From positions 172,310,994 to 172,374,993 of the forward strand of contig NC_085141.1 of NCBI RefSeq assembly GCF_024139115.2: 64,000 nucleotides of DNA. The letters are read 5' to 3'. Positions within the stretch are counted from its first letter, which is position 1. Each line of letters starts with the position of its first letter. Shown piece after piece: positions 51,942 through 64,000 of this stretch. A program made the position numbers and the translations under genes. This stretch comes from Armigeres subalbatus. Its lineage: Eukaryota > Arthropoda > Insecta > Diptera > Culicidae. The notes beneath the pieces are model-generated. The model was given only the letters and a program-made list of their open reading frames with translations. It had not been told where the DNA came from and made no database searches.

Positions 51942-54848
51942 GGGATAAAACTTGAAATGTTACTTGGGATGCTATTATTGAACTAACGCTCAACTACAAT
52001 TGAATATCACAGCGTATACATAACACTGACTGATGACATTCACATTCCCATTGACCATAGGTTCAACTCCTGTTTCAAATTCAGTTGATGCACGCACATG
52101 CACGTTCAGTTGATGCACGTTGGATGGTGTCCAATGGATTTTTCAACATTAATTATATTCTTGGTTAGAGGTTTCAATTGATGAAATATTTTGGTAATCT
52201 CGTTACCCAGGTGCTATCTTAAATTACTCCTTCCATATTACATAAAAGAATCTCAAAATGCAAAAAAAGGGTAGGAAACTGTACACACATGATCCCCACT
52301 TTTTATTTCGAATGTTTCTCGATGAAAAATGCTTAAATTTATACGATTTAAGATGGACTTGATGAACAATTTAATTAGTTATTCAAAAACATCATTGGAA
52401 GAAATTATTTTTTCATAAAAGTTATCAAAAAATCATTTTTTCTAAAAGATAGGAAATTTGACATTTTCAAAATGCGCTGAACATATTCAGGTTCTTTCAA
52501 GTCTGATGAAAGGCCAAATTGAATTATTTCCAAATCCTAACAATTCTTTATAGTCTAACCTAAAAACAGTCGTGCAAAAATCAAAAATATTGCTGGTATT
52601 AAGTTTGCCAAATAATTTGGTGCACGAATAGAGTAACAGGGACAATTATCAACAAAGTTGACATGCTGATGATGATGACAACCATGATGTTTCCAAGAGA
52701 ATATCTCTGTGTGGATTAGTTATGATACCAAAACTGGATGATCGATACAAACATACAAACATTGAGTTTTATATATATAGATTATCCAGTTTCTAATTTT
52801 AAAAATTAGCTGCGCTTCAAACCCATGGCCAGTGAATATCCCAGAGTGCCCATTTCGGAACCAGACTACTACCAATACCACGACCGTGATCATGCCAGGC
52901 TGGTGACTCCATACATCAATGTGGTCCTGTCACGCTTGTTTGAAACATAATAATACATCCCAAGCAGCACAAATTGTTTCACTACTGAACAATTCACTGT
53001 GTTGCAACTATTCTGAAAGAAACAATCTTTCCATATGTGCCATCAAATATAACTCTCTTGCAATCTAAAAAGCGCAAGAGGTGGAGCCCACTGAAACATC
53101 TTTCGATTGCAGTAAAATTGCAATAATGTGGCAAAACACTACAGCGGAAGAAAAATAAAATAAAAATATAAAACTGGATTCGATTTATGGATTTTGTGAT
53201 TGATAGTCCTTCACTCTACCACAGCACCATTCAACACTTCGAAGGGACTGCATGTTGACTCACCATAAAAACCATACGATTATGAAGTTTTGTACTCGGG
53301 TTTCCTGTTACTTGATTGCACCATCACAGGAAAAAAATGTGAGTTGTCAAAACGTTGAAAGATGCTAAATTAAACATGAAGACACATTCAACTTATCTGC
53401 AACCTAATTTAAACAAACAATTAATTTTTGAAAGACGCATTGAAGTAACATGGTAAACAATATGCAACTTAATGATTTTGTTTCGTGTTTGCAACATGAA
53501 GTGCAGTATTCTTTGTTTGTTTGTTTCCAAATGTCAAACACGTACGGCATTGCAATTTTAATGAAACATTGATCACAATTCGAACGTTTTTGACATCTTG
53601 ATGCAACTTTTTCGTGCTTTGATGTTTTTCCAATGCCTTTAGTGAAACTGAATAGAAACAAGGTGCTTTTAGGAAGATGTTGCGTGTGCTACTTGGGATG
53701 TACATCATTAGTACACAAATGCGATTTCTTTTAAAATACTGAATAGAAGCGGTAGGATTAGCCTATTGTTAAACATTCTTTAGGAAGACTTACGATAAAA
53801 TACGATGAAAATAGTGATTCTAAATAAACTTACCCCATTTAAAAGAGAAAGTACAATTGAATAGTAGATCTAACAGTACTGATTTTACACCCGGTGATTT
53901 CTTGAGTATTTTCAAAACTTCATTTAATCTTAGATTGAACATTATGTTAATTAATTTACTCGCATTTAATAAAACTAATCAAAGTTAAGTATGTTTAACT
54001 ACACTTTGTTCTAGGTAATGAGATAAGGCTATTGGCAAATTCAAAATACGCGTGTGCTTGAATGATAAAATTGAAGGAAGTAAATAAATCTATTTAAACT
54101 TTTAAACCAGAAAAGACTCATAACAGATCAATAAGTTGCATGTAATACAATAATATGCAAATGCAATGGAATACAACAAACGCAATATGCAAAATCGGGA
54201 TCAAGTGTGTCCAAACTGTGGGGGATCAAGTGTGTCCATGTTGAGTATTTATCTTGGTTTATTTCTCCATTCAATGATAAATGATCAATAATTAATTTAA
54301 TGAGCTTATTCAATTCTGCAATAATAAAACTATGTCCAGTAAAAATTTGACACGTTTTGGTTAGATATATTCAAAGTTAATAAACTTTTTACTTTTGCAG
54401 AAAAAAAGAATTGACAACGCTAAAAAAATAAAATCTTTTTAAAACTCATATGCATGAAAGAGCTAACATCAAAAGTTACTCAGATTCATTTATCTGTCTA
54501 ACGGATCTGTTTACACATATCAGTGGTACAACAATGCTATTAGGTTTCGAGAAAACAGTGGGGGGTCATGTGTCCCCGGGGATCACGTGTGTCCAGTTTC
54601 CCCTACTGTTATATAAAATTCTTCCCAAACATTCTCTCCATGTTACTATTTCCTTGAAGCATCATAACTGGTTGATCCACCCTACATCGATCCATGAATG
54701 AGACGAAATCTACGAAGTTTCGATTACGAATATAAAGATGATAAAAAAATATAACATTCACTGATGGAAATATATTTCAACTTTAAGATAGCAAAATAAT
54801 TGAGCATCTTATTGAAATAGCTGTTGATTTGTAAAGCTTCAATTTTAA
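51942..54848. other. No gene; weak Helitron-like 5' terminus at ~52786
   Basis: AT-rich. On the minus strand TCTATATATATAAAACTC begins at about 52786, like a Helitron 5' end, but I find no matching CTAG end. GATCAAGTGTGTCCA-type motifs occur at about 54201, 54224 and 54580. Confidence 0.35.
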
Positions 54849-54964
54849 CCTTCCGGGACTCGCTTCATCCTGGACCGCTCACGCAATCCCGCCTGTGTTG
54901 TGAACGAGAAGCGTGCTTTTTTCGAACCTATTGTACTTTTTACAACGGCGCGCGTCCCCGAAGG
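54849..54964. mobile_element. 116-bp TTAA-flanked MITE
   Basis: Ends CCTTCCGGGACTCGC and GCGCGTCCCCGAAGG are inverted, with TTAA on both sides (54845-54848, 54965-54968). The interior is relatively GC-rich compared with its surroundings. Confidence 0.75.
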
Positions 54965-54968
54965 TTAA

Positions 54969-56057
54969 TAAAAAAAAATAATACGCCTATAGCTGTGAAA
55001 TAAGTGCGTTATATGAATATTCCATTCATGCATCCATATGTTATATCTTTTTACTAATAGGTGTGTTTTCTGCTTGAGTTATTAGTGCTTTGCGTATTAG
55101 AATAAATATTTAATTAAACAATCGTCATATCATAAAAGCATATAAAATGAACTTCAAAATCATTCTATCCTGTTTGCTAGTTTTAAACCAAAACCGTATC
55201 CATTGTTTAATTTGCTCGTGATAAAAAGCTATAATGCAAGATACCCAAACAAATTGCTAACGTGCTCGGAATGCGCTTGGGTAGTGCGCTGCATTGCGAG
55301 AACATTTGTTTCTATTTATTTGAAATTTATCTCCCTGGTAGTCCCGCGCAGCCATACCGGTGGAGCAGAAGCCTCCGAGCCATACAAGTGCAACTTGAAA
55401 GGCACCGGGAAAAGCAGATTTATGAGCGGAGGTTGTCGTCACAATAATTGCAATACGTACTGGCAGTGGCAAATGAGGGAAAACTGAGAGACTTTTAATT
55501 TTTGCACATACTTTACACGATCATTATCTCCATTTCATGACTATGAAAAGAGCCGCCGGATTCGCAGTACGGCATAAGTAGAGAAAAACATTTACGTCAG
55601 TTTTGTAGCTATCCGCCATCGTCGGCTGAAACGATGGTGAGGAGAAGTCAGCTGGATATTGTGTTTGAAAGCTAAGAATACCCGAAGAATAAATAATACC
55701 AGATTGATAACAATGTTTGTTATTTTGTTCCGACGAGTATATAAGATATCAATTTCTGCGACCGCCTTTTAGTTGAGGTTAGAATACGTATCCATCAAAA
55801 TACATTGTTAAATCATCGTAATCGTCAAAAAAGGATTTTTTATTTCCAAGAGACCGATCATAAATTTCATAAGTTCTATGGTTGTTTTAGCATCAGACAC
55901 ATTCCACGCACTTCAACGCCAAGGAATCAAAATTTCAAACTGACAAATAGGATCCAATATATGTAGGACATGAAAACATACAAACACATTTGGGTTCGAA
56001 TGTATTAATGAATACATAATAATGTTTAATGTCCATTTTGTGTGCCAATTGTATTGG
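54969..56057. other. No gene recognised
   Basis: Short unsupported ORFs only (94 codons at 55203-55487 on +). The segment near 55330-55440 has balanced composition but no motif. Confidence 0.45.
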
Positions 56058-56618
56058 CTCGGTCCATGGCTACACGTCGCCAACCACGCAGTCTACGGAG
56101 GGTCCGCAAGTCATCTTCCACCTGATCGATCCACCTTGCCCGCTGCGCACCTCGCCTTCTTGTGCCTGTCGGATCGTTGTCGAGAACCACTTTCACCGGG
56201 TTACTGTCGTCCGATTTTCGTGGTATGGACCATGAATGGTTCTCCCAGCAGCTCATGCAACTCGTGTTTTATTCGCCTCCTCTACGTACCGTGCGCCATC
56301 TGCCCCCCACCATAGATGGCACGCAACACTTTCCTTTCGAAAACTCCAAATGCGCGTTGGTCCTCCACGAGCATCGTCCAGGTCTCGTGTCCTACCGGTC
56401 TAATAAGCGTGTTTTCGACGTGTTGATGACTAGTCCGATCCGCTTGGCTTCCCTCTTCAGTCTGTATTGGGATTCCTCCATCTTCTAAAAGTTACGTCTT
56501 ATAATATCTATATCGTCGGCAAAGCCAAATAGCTGGACGAACTTATTGAAAATTGTACCACTCGTGTTAATCCCTGCTCTTCGTATTACAATTCGTAAAA
56601 CAATGTTGAATAGCAGAC
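56058..56618 (-). pseudogene. RTE-like family C fragment (minus), abutting the satellite
   Basis: On the minus strand it reads RAGINTSGTIF-like and FADDIDI-like blocks (near 56500-56530), then jumps by deletion at about 56400 to the C-terminal block with GVQMADGTWRR-like, NPVKVVLDNDPTGTRRRG and ARWIDQVEDDLRTLRRLR. It ends near 56058, short of the normal 3' end. Its 5' side ends exactly where the decamer array begins. Confidence 0.8.
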
Positions 56619-59600
56619 GTGAATTTGGATTGGATTTAGATTGGATTTGGATTGGATTTGGATTGGATTTGGATTGGATTTAGATTGGATTTGGATTGGA
56701 TTTGGATTGGATTTGGATTGGATTTGGATTGGTTGGATTGGTTTGGATTGGTTGGTTGGATTGGTTTGGATTGATTTGGATTGGTTCGGATTGGTTTGGA
56801 TTGGTTTGGATTGGTTTGGATTGGTTTGGATTGGTTTGGATTGGTTTGGATTGGTTTGGATTGGTTTGGTTGGTTTGGTTGGTTTGGATTGGTTTGGATT
56901 GGTTTGGATTGGTTTGGTTGGTTTGGATTGGTTTGGATTGGTTTGGTTGGTTTGGATTGGTTTGGATTGGTTGGATTGGTTTGGTTGGTTTGGATTGGTT
57001 TGGATTGGTTTGGTTGGTTTGGATTGGTTTGGTTGGTTTGGTTGGTTTGGTTGGTTTGGATTGGTTTGGATTGGTTTGGTTGGTTTGGATTGGTTGGATT
57101 GGTTTGGATTGGTTTGGATTGGTTTGGTTGGTTTGGTTTGGTTGGTTTGGTTGGTTTGGATTGGTTTGGATTGGTTTGGATTGGTTTGGATTGGTTTGGA
57201 TTGGTTTGGATTGGTTTGGATTGGTTTGGATTGGTTTGGATTGGTTTGGATTGGTTGGATTGGTTTGGTTGGTTTGGATTGGTTTGGATTGGTTTGGATT
57301 GGTTTGGATTGGTTTGGATTGGTTTGGATTGGTTTGGTTGGTTTGGATTGGTTTGGTTGGTTTGGATTGGTTTGGTTGGTTTGGATTGGTTTGGTTGGTT
57401 TGGATTGGTTTGGATTGGTTTGGATTGGTTTGGATTGGTTTGGATTGGTTTGGTTGGTTTGGTTGGTTTGGATTGGTTTGGATTGGTTTGGATTGGTTTG
57501 GATTGGTTTGGATTGGTTTGGATTGGTTTGGTTGGTTTGGATTGGTTGGATTGGTTTGGATTGGTTTGGTTGGTTTGGATTGGTTTGGATTGGTTTGGAT
57601 TGGTTTGGATTGGATTTGGATTGGTTTGGTTGGTTTGGATTGGTTTGGATTGGTTTGGATTGGTTTGGATTGGTTTGGGATTGGTTTGGATTGGTTTGGA
57701 TTGGTTTGGATTGGTTTGGATTGGTTTGGATTGGTTGGATTGGTTTGGTTGGTTTGGATTGGTTTGGATTGGTTTGGATTGGTTTGGATTGGTTTGGTTG
57801 GTTTGGATTGGTTTGGTTGGTTTGGTTGGTTTGGATTGGTTTGGTTGGTTTGGTTGGTTTGGATTGGTTTGGTTGGTTTGGTTGGTTTGGATTGGTTTGG
57901 ATTGGTTTGGATTGGTTTGGTTGGTTTGGATTGGTTTGGTTGGTTTGGATTGGTTTGGATTGGTTTGGATTGGTTTGGATTGGTTTGGTTGGTTTGGATT
58001 GGTTTGGATTGGTTTGGATTGGTTTGGTTGGTTTGGATTGGTTTGGATTGGTTTGGATTGGTTTGGTTGGTTTGGATTGGTTTGGTTGGTTTGGATTGGT
58101 TTGGATTGGTTTGGATTGGTTTGGATTGGTTTGGTTGGTTTGGATTGGTTTGGTTGGTTTGGATTGGTTTGGTTGGTTTGGATTGGTTTGGATTGGTTTG
58201 GATTGGTTTGGTTTGGGTTGGTTTGGATTGGTTTGGATTGGTTTGGTTGGTTTGGATTGGTTTGGATTGGTTTGGGATTGGTTTGGTTGGTTTGGATTGG
58301 TTTGGTTTGGTTTGGTTGGTTTGGATTGGTTTGGATTGGTTTGATTGGTTTGGATTGGTTTGGTTGGTTTGGATTGGTTTGGATTGGTTTGGTTGGTTGG
58401 ATTGGTTTGGATTGGTTTGGATTGGTTTGGATTGGTTTGGATTTGGTTGGTTTGGATTGGTTTGGATTGGTTTGGATTGGTTTGGTTGGTTTGGATTGGT
58501 TTGGATTGGTTTGGATTGGTTTGGTTGGTTTGGTTGGTTTGGATTGGTTTGGATTGGTTTGGATTGGTTTGGTTGGTTTGGATTGGTTTGGATTTGGTTT
58601 GGATTGGTTTGGATTGGTTTGGATTGGTTGGTTGGTTTGGTTGGTTTGGATTGGTTTGGATTGGTTTGGATTGGTTTGGATTGGTTTGGATTGGTTTGGA
58701 TTGGTTTGGATTGGTTTGGTTGGTTTGGATTGGTTTGGATTGGTTTGGATTGGTTTGGTTGGTTTGGGATTGGTTTGGTTGGTTTGGATTGGTTTGGATT
58801 GGTTTGGATTGGTTTGGATTGGTTTGGTTGGTTTGGTTGGTTTGGATTGGTTTGGATTGGTTTGGATTGGTTTGGATTGGTTTGGATTGGTTTGGATTGG
58901 TTTGATTGGTTTGGATTGGTTTGGTTGGTTTGGATTGGTTTGGATTGGTTTGGATTGGTTTGGATTGGTTTGGTTGGTTTGGATTGGTTTGGATTGGTTT
59001 GGATTGGTTTGGATTGGTTTGGATTGGTTTGGTTGGTTTGGATTGGTTTGGATTGGTTTGGTTGGTTTGGATTGGTTTGGATTGGTTTGGATTGGTTTGG
59101 TTGGTTTGGATTGGTTTGGTTGGTTTGGTTGGTTTGGTTGGTTTGGATTGGTTTGGATTGGTTTGGATTGGTTTGGTTGGTTTGGATTGGTTTGGATTGG
59201 TTTGGTTGGTTTGGATTGGTTTGGATTGGTTTGGTTGGTTTGGATTGGTTTGGATTGGTTTGGATTGGTTTGGTTGGTTTGGGATTGGTTTGGATTGGTT
59301 TGGATTGGATTTGGATTGGTTTGGATTGGTTTGGATTGGTTTGGTTGGTTTGGTTGGTTGGATTGGTTGGATTGGTTTGGATTGGTTTGGTTGGTTTGGA
59401 TTGGTTGGATTGGTTTGGTTGGTTTGGTTGGTTGGGTTGGTTTGGATTGGTTTGGTTGGTTTGGATTGGTTTGGATTGGTTTGGTTGGTTTGGATTGGTT
59501 TGGTTGGTTTGGATTGGTTTGGATTGGTTTGGTTGGTTTGGATTGGTTTGGTTGGTTTGGATTGGTTGGATTGGTTTGGTTTGGTTGGTTTGGTTGGTTT

Positions 59601-62085
59601 GGATTGGTTGGTTGGTTTGGTTGGTTTGGTTGGTTGGATTGGTTTGGATTGGTTTGGTTGGTTTGGATTGGTTTGGATTGGTTTGGTTGCATTTGGACTG
59701 CGTTTGGATTGCGTTTGGTTGGTTTGGTTGGTTTGGATTGGTTTGGTTGGTTTGGATTGGTTTGTGTTGGTTTGGATTGGTTTGGATTGGTTTGGATTGG
59801 TTTGGACTGCATTTGGATTGCATTTTGGATTGGTTTGGATTGGTTTGGATTGGTTTGGATTGGTTTGGATTGGTTTGGATTGGTTTGGGATTGGTTTGGA
59901 TTGGTTTGGATTGGTTTGGATTGGTTTGGATTGGTTTGGTTGGTTTGGATTGGTTTGGATTGGTTTGGATTGGTTTGGTTGGTTTGGATTGGTTTGGATT
60001 GGTTTGGATTGGTTTGGATTGGTTTGGATTGGTTTGGTTGGTTTGGTTTGGATTGGTTTGGATTGGTTTGGATTGGTTTGGATTGGTTTGGTTGGTTTGG
60101 ATTGGTTTGGATTGGTTTGGTTGGTTTGGATTGGTTTGGTTGGTTTGGTTGGTTTGGATTGGTTTGGATTGGTTTGGTTGGTTTGGATTGGTTTGGATTG
60201 GTTTGGATTGGTTTGGATTGGTTTGGATTGGTTTGGTTGGTTTGGTTGGTTTGGATTGGTTTGGATTGGTTTGGGATTGGTTTGGATTGGTTTGGTTGGT
60301 TTGGATTGGTTTGGATTGGTTTGGGATTGGTTTGGATTGGTTTGGATTGGTTTGGATTGGTTTGGATTGGTTTGGATTGGTTTGGTTGGTTTGGTTGGTT
60401 TGGATTGGTTTGGTTGGTTTGGATTGGTTTGGTTGGTTTGGTTGGTTTGGATTGGTTTGGATTGGTTTGGATTGGTTTGGATTGGTTTGGTTGGTTTGGA
60501 TTGGTTTGGATTGGTTTGGTTGGTTTGGATTGGTTTGGATTGGTTTGGATTGGTTTGGATTGGTTTGGTTGGTTTGGATTGGTTTGGATTGGTTTGGATT
60601 GGTTTGGATTGGTTTGGATTGGTTTGGATTGGTTTGGATTGGTTTGGTTGGTTTGGATTGGTTTGGATTGGTTTGGATTGGTTTGGATTGGTTTGGATTG
60701 GTTTGGATTGGTTTGGTTTGGATTGGTTTGGATTGGTTTGGATTGGTTTGGTTGGTTTGGATTGGTTTGGATTGGTTTGGATTGGTTTGGATTGGTTTGG
60801 ATTGGTTTGGATTGGTTTGGATTGGTTTGGATTGGTTTGGATTGGTTTGGATTGGTTTGGATTGGTTTGGATTGGTTTGGATTGGTTTGGATTGGTTTGG
60901 ATTGGTTTGGATTGGTTTGGATTGGTTTGGATTGGTTTGGATTGGTTTGGGTTGGTTTGGATTGGTTTGGATTGGTTTGGTTGGATTGGTTTGGATTGGT
61001 TTGGATTGGTTTGGATTGGTTTGGTTGGTTTGGATTGGTTTGGATTGGTTTGGTTGGTTTGGTTTGGTTTGGTTTGGATTGGTTTGGTTGGTTTGGATTG
61101 GTTTGGATTGGTTTGGATTGGTTTGGATTGGTTTGGTTGGTTTGGATTGGTTTGGATTGGTTTGGATTGGTTTGGTTGGTTTGGATTGGTTTGGATTGGT
61201 TTGGATTGGTTTGGTTGGTTTGGATTGGTTTGGTTGGTTTGGATTGGTTTGGATTGGTTTGGTTGGTTTGGATTGGTTTGGTTGGTTTGGATTGGTTTGG
61301 ATTGGTTTGGGATTGGTTTGGATTGGTTTGGTTGGTTTGGATTGGTTTGGATTGGTTTGGATTGGTTTGGATTGGTTTGGATTGGTTTGGTTGGTTTGGA
61401 TTGGTTTGGATTGGTTTGGATTGGTTTGGATTGGTTTGGATTGGTTTGGATTGGTTTGGATTGGTTTGGATTGGTTTGGATTGGATTGGTTTGGATTGGT
61501 TTGGATTGGTTTGGATTGGTTTGGATTGGTTTGGATTGGTTTGGATTGGTTTGGATTGGTTTGGTTGGTTTGGATTGGTTTGGTTGGTTTGGATTGGTTG
61601 GATTGGTTTGGTTGGTTTGGATTGGTTTGGTTGGTTTGGATTGGTTTGGATTGGTTTGGATTGGTTTGGATTGGTTTGGATTGGTTTGGATTGGTTTGGA
61701 TTGGTTTGGATTGGTTTGGATTGGTTTGGATTGGTTTGGGTTTGGTTTGGTTGGATTTGGATTGGTTTGGATTGGTTTGGATTGGTTTGGATTGGTTTGG
61801 ATTGGTTTGGATTGGTTTGGATTGGTTTGGTTGGTTTGGATTGGATTTGGATTGGATTTGGATTGGATTTGGATTGGATTTGGATTGGATTTGGATTGGA
61901 TTTGGATTGGATTTGGATTGGATTTGGATTGGATTTGGATTGGATTTGGATTGGATTTGGATTGAATTTGGATTGGATTGGGTTGGGATTGGATTTGGAT
62001 TAGATTTGGATTGGATTTGGATTAGATTTGGATTGGATTTGGATTGGATTCGGATTGGATTTGGATTGGATTTGGATTGGATTTA
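56619..62085 (+). repeat. 5.5-kb minisatellite, TTTGGATTGG-type unit
   Basis: The core is a 10-bp unit (GGTTTGGATT) interspersed with shortened units (GGTTTGGTT). The first about 115 bp and the last about 250 bp use an 11-bp unit, GGATTTGGATT, in the same orientation. Single variant units occur (GGATTGCGTTT at about 59691-59830). Neither 10 nor 11 shares a factor with 3, so the absence of stop codons in four frames is a composition effect. The extreme G/T strand bias makes one strand nearly free of C. Confidence 0.97.
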
Positions 62086-63167
62086 TATTTGTGTTCGTTG
62101 AAGCAGTGTTTGTTGGTAGAGCATTGTGGATGCTTGACTAAACTAAAGGTGGAGTAAATGTTGGTCAAACTGCTTGACCGACATATTGTTTTTAGTTGGC
62201 AAATACTCAACCTTCCGATGGCTTTACCAAACATTTTAAGGGAAAACGTTCAAAACCGACAATAGTTAAATTGTATAAAAAAATCGTTTGGAATTTAAAA
62301 AATAAATAACATCGAGTTTCTCACTTTAAACGGGTAGATCCCAGCCAGTTGCGGTTGAAGTACGGTGACGCTAAGTTTCTGTTTTAAGCGTAACGTGCAT
62401 TTGTCGTACTTTTGTGGCCAGAATCCCTATGTTGAGTGTGTAGTAAGTTGAATGAAAGTATGCTTCATAATTCATAATAAGAAAAAGCTAAAGGAAAATA
62501 AGAGAAGCAATAACCCAGAATGCACATCCCCCTGCTCAAGACGACAGCATAGCAGTAGCGGTTGGTTAGTAAGATTGTGAATTGCTTATCCGACTCGCAT
62601 CTTTTATCGTCTTGCACCGATGTTGGTGAAGTGTTGTACCGTGCTGAGGCTTTTTAATAATTTGCAACCATGTGGTGTGCGAGAATTAAAGTGCCATCGT
62701 GTGAATCATAAATATGAAAGTGCATCTTAGGACCCAGATGGGGCTGGATAACATATCAGACGAATGCTGGAAATGAATTAGCAAATGAAACATGATGAGC
62801 AACTGCAATTAAAGTAAAACCATTGTGTGGGTTGTTACAATGTTGTTATTCATTATGAAAAAAAATAAAGCTATTAAACTTCATATACATTATACTTTGA
62901 TGTCGCGTATCTCAAACGAAAAGGAGAGCAATTTGTCTTCACGATGTTCTTGGCCGGACTGAGAATCGAACTCGCCATCTCCGGACTGCCCTGTTTCGAA
63001 GTCTATGTGAACAAAATAAAGGGAATCTTAGATTGGAATTCGTTGATCTGCTCCAGAATGATACGGACCCTGACAATATGGTCTATACAGGATCTTCAGG
63101 CATGGAATTCGGCCTCAGTGTTGTCCTACACTTTGTGCAAAGAATTTGCTTTTTGATTTGGTACTGA
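62086..63167. other. No gene recognised
   Basis: Unique-looking AT-rich sequence after the satellite with no clear TE boundary. Confidence 0.45.
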
Positions 63168-63330
63168 CGCGTGTTATATGCCGGATTGGATGCCGTGTTA
63201 TACGCTGGGCGAATTATGCCAAAGTGGTGGTGGTGGTCTGTCTGGCACTTGGAAAAGTTGTTCGAAGTGCTCGAACCAGCACTCCAGCTAGTTATCTGGG
63301 TCGATCAGTAGCTGCCCAGTTGGCGAAAGA
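63168..63330 (-). pseudogene. RTE-like family A fragment
   Basis: On the minus strand the sequence matches the pre-RT segment of family A (6410-6520 on +), including WFEHFEQLFQVP. It is frameshifted and has a small GGTGGTGGTGGT expansion near 63222-63237. Confidence 0.65.
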
Positions 63331-63429
63331 TAGCGTCTGCTACTGAGATGACTCGAAATACCACCCTATCTTTCGCCAAACTCTTGCGTTTATAAGGTTG
63401 TGGCTAGTTAACCGTCGTCAACGCGAGAA

Positions 63430-63900
63430 ATTCGGGGCCGATCTACCATCCTGGGTAAGAAACCGAAACCTACTTTGCCGGCCTAGGAAGTGTCTTTCAG
63501 AATCCTTTCGAGAAGGGTAAACACGCTGATTTGGTCTCCCTTGACATCTCGAAGACGTTCAATAGGACCTGGACACTGTTATTTTTGGCATTTGACATTT
63601 ACTCGGAACTTCCTCAAAGGACGATCATTTCAAGTCGTCATCGGAAATCAGTCTTCCGGAATCTCTCAGGAGGAAACTTGGGTACCCCAAGGATCGATCC
63701 TGGCAGTCAAATCATTTTTGGGCATCATGAACAGGGTCTTTCGCTTCTTACCACCTAACGTTTACGTTTTCATGTATGCCGAAGACATCCTATTGGTGAA
63801 CGAAATTTTTGAAGAACGAAGAAAAAGAGAGCTGCCACATGGAGGATTGTGGCGATGAATGCTTTGATAGCACGTGCTATTTGTACTGCGGATAAATTTT
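63430..63900 (+). pseudogene. Non-LTR reverse transcriptase fragment
   Basis: It reads DLVSLDISKTFNRTW (palm motif A, with Lys for the usual Glu and Thr for Ala), then after a frameshift FLKGRSFQVVIGNQSSG, VPQGSIL and VYVFMYAEDILLV. The catalytic YADD is YAED, so the first metal-binding Asp is replaced. The clade is uncertain (Jockey-superfamily). Confidence 0.7.
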
Positions 63901-64000
63901 TCAGATCTTTGAGAGCCTAGGAAAATGATCACGAAAATTGTCATTGTCACTTGGCACAATATAATAACATTAGATTAGAATTAGGGTATCTGTTCCCATA

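Noticed and set aside
56636..62101. Very long ORFs (up to 1,801 codons, Trp/Gly/Leu-rich on +, Asn/Gln/Pro/Lys-rich on -)
   Set aside because: They are translations of the 10/11-bp minisatellite. Four overlapping frames are open at once, which is a composition effect. No domain, start context or neighbouring gene supports a protein.

Overview
This window looks like repeat-dense, non-coding DNA from a culicine mosquito, most likely Aedes. The basis is two tRNA-derived SINEs that I recognise as the Aedes Feilai family, fragments of R1-, RTE-like, Jockey- and I-type LINEs, and the short MITEs typical of these genomes. I find no intact host protein gene, no rRNA and no convincing functional tRNA gene. 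Almost everything identifiable is a mobile element, usually nested in another. Many insertions can be proved from the sequence alone, because their target-site duplications (TSDs) are still visible.

Layout. 1-1.8 kb: 3' part of an R1-clade LINE inserted at an ACAY-type microsatellite inside a TIR element. 3.1-3.7 kb: two small inverted-repeat elements. 4.6-7.9 kb: decayed RTE-like LINE (family A) with a 13-bp TSD. 10.0-11.8 kb: dead Tc1/mariner transposon holding a MITE, next to a 323-bp foldback. 13.2 kb: 96-bp duplication in a GC-rich, possibly exonic segment. 14.6-17.1 kb: RTE-like LINE (family C) with a 10-bp TSD. 18.9-25.1 kb: giant inverted repeat whose arms are 173-bp tandem arrays. 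25.4-31.7 kb: hAT MITE, RTE scraps, TIR MITE, Feilai SINE and a Helitron. 32.3-43.9 kb: one minus-strand Ty3/gypsy element broken by four insertions: a Jockey-type LINE; a foldback element with microsatellite-like arms, itself holding a 3.5-kb RTE-like LINE and a TIR element; a 72-bp LINE scrap; and a 1.15-kb retroelement built of 99-bp monomers, a tRNA-like promoter and a LINE-type tail. 45-46.8 kb: endonuclease fragment of an RTE-like LINE carrying a Feilai SINE, next to an I-clade RT fragment. 47.6-51.0 kb: nested DNA elements around a 150-bp tandem array. 51.4-51.9 kb: second member of the 99-bp-monomer family, with a 26-bp TSD. 56.1-62.1 kb: RTE fragment abutting a 5.5-kb array of a roughly 10-bp TTTGGATTGG-like unit. 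63.2-63.9 kb: two more LINE fragments.

How the parts relate. No pathway is encoded. The coding remnants are replication machinery (endonuclease/RT, transposase, gag-protease-RT-RNase H) and all are partial or disabled. The biological interest lies in three tandem-array inverted-repeat elements, the composite 99-bp-monomer retroelement, and the readable order of insertions in the Ty3/gypsy remnant. I had only motif recognition and manual comparison within the window, so clade names are provisional.
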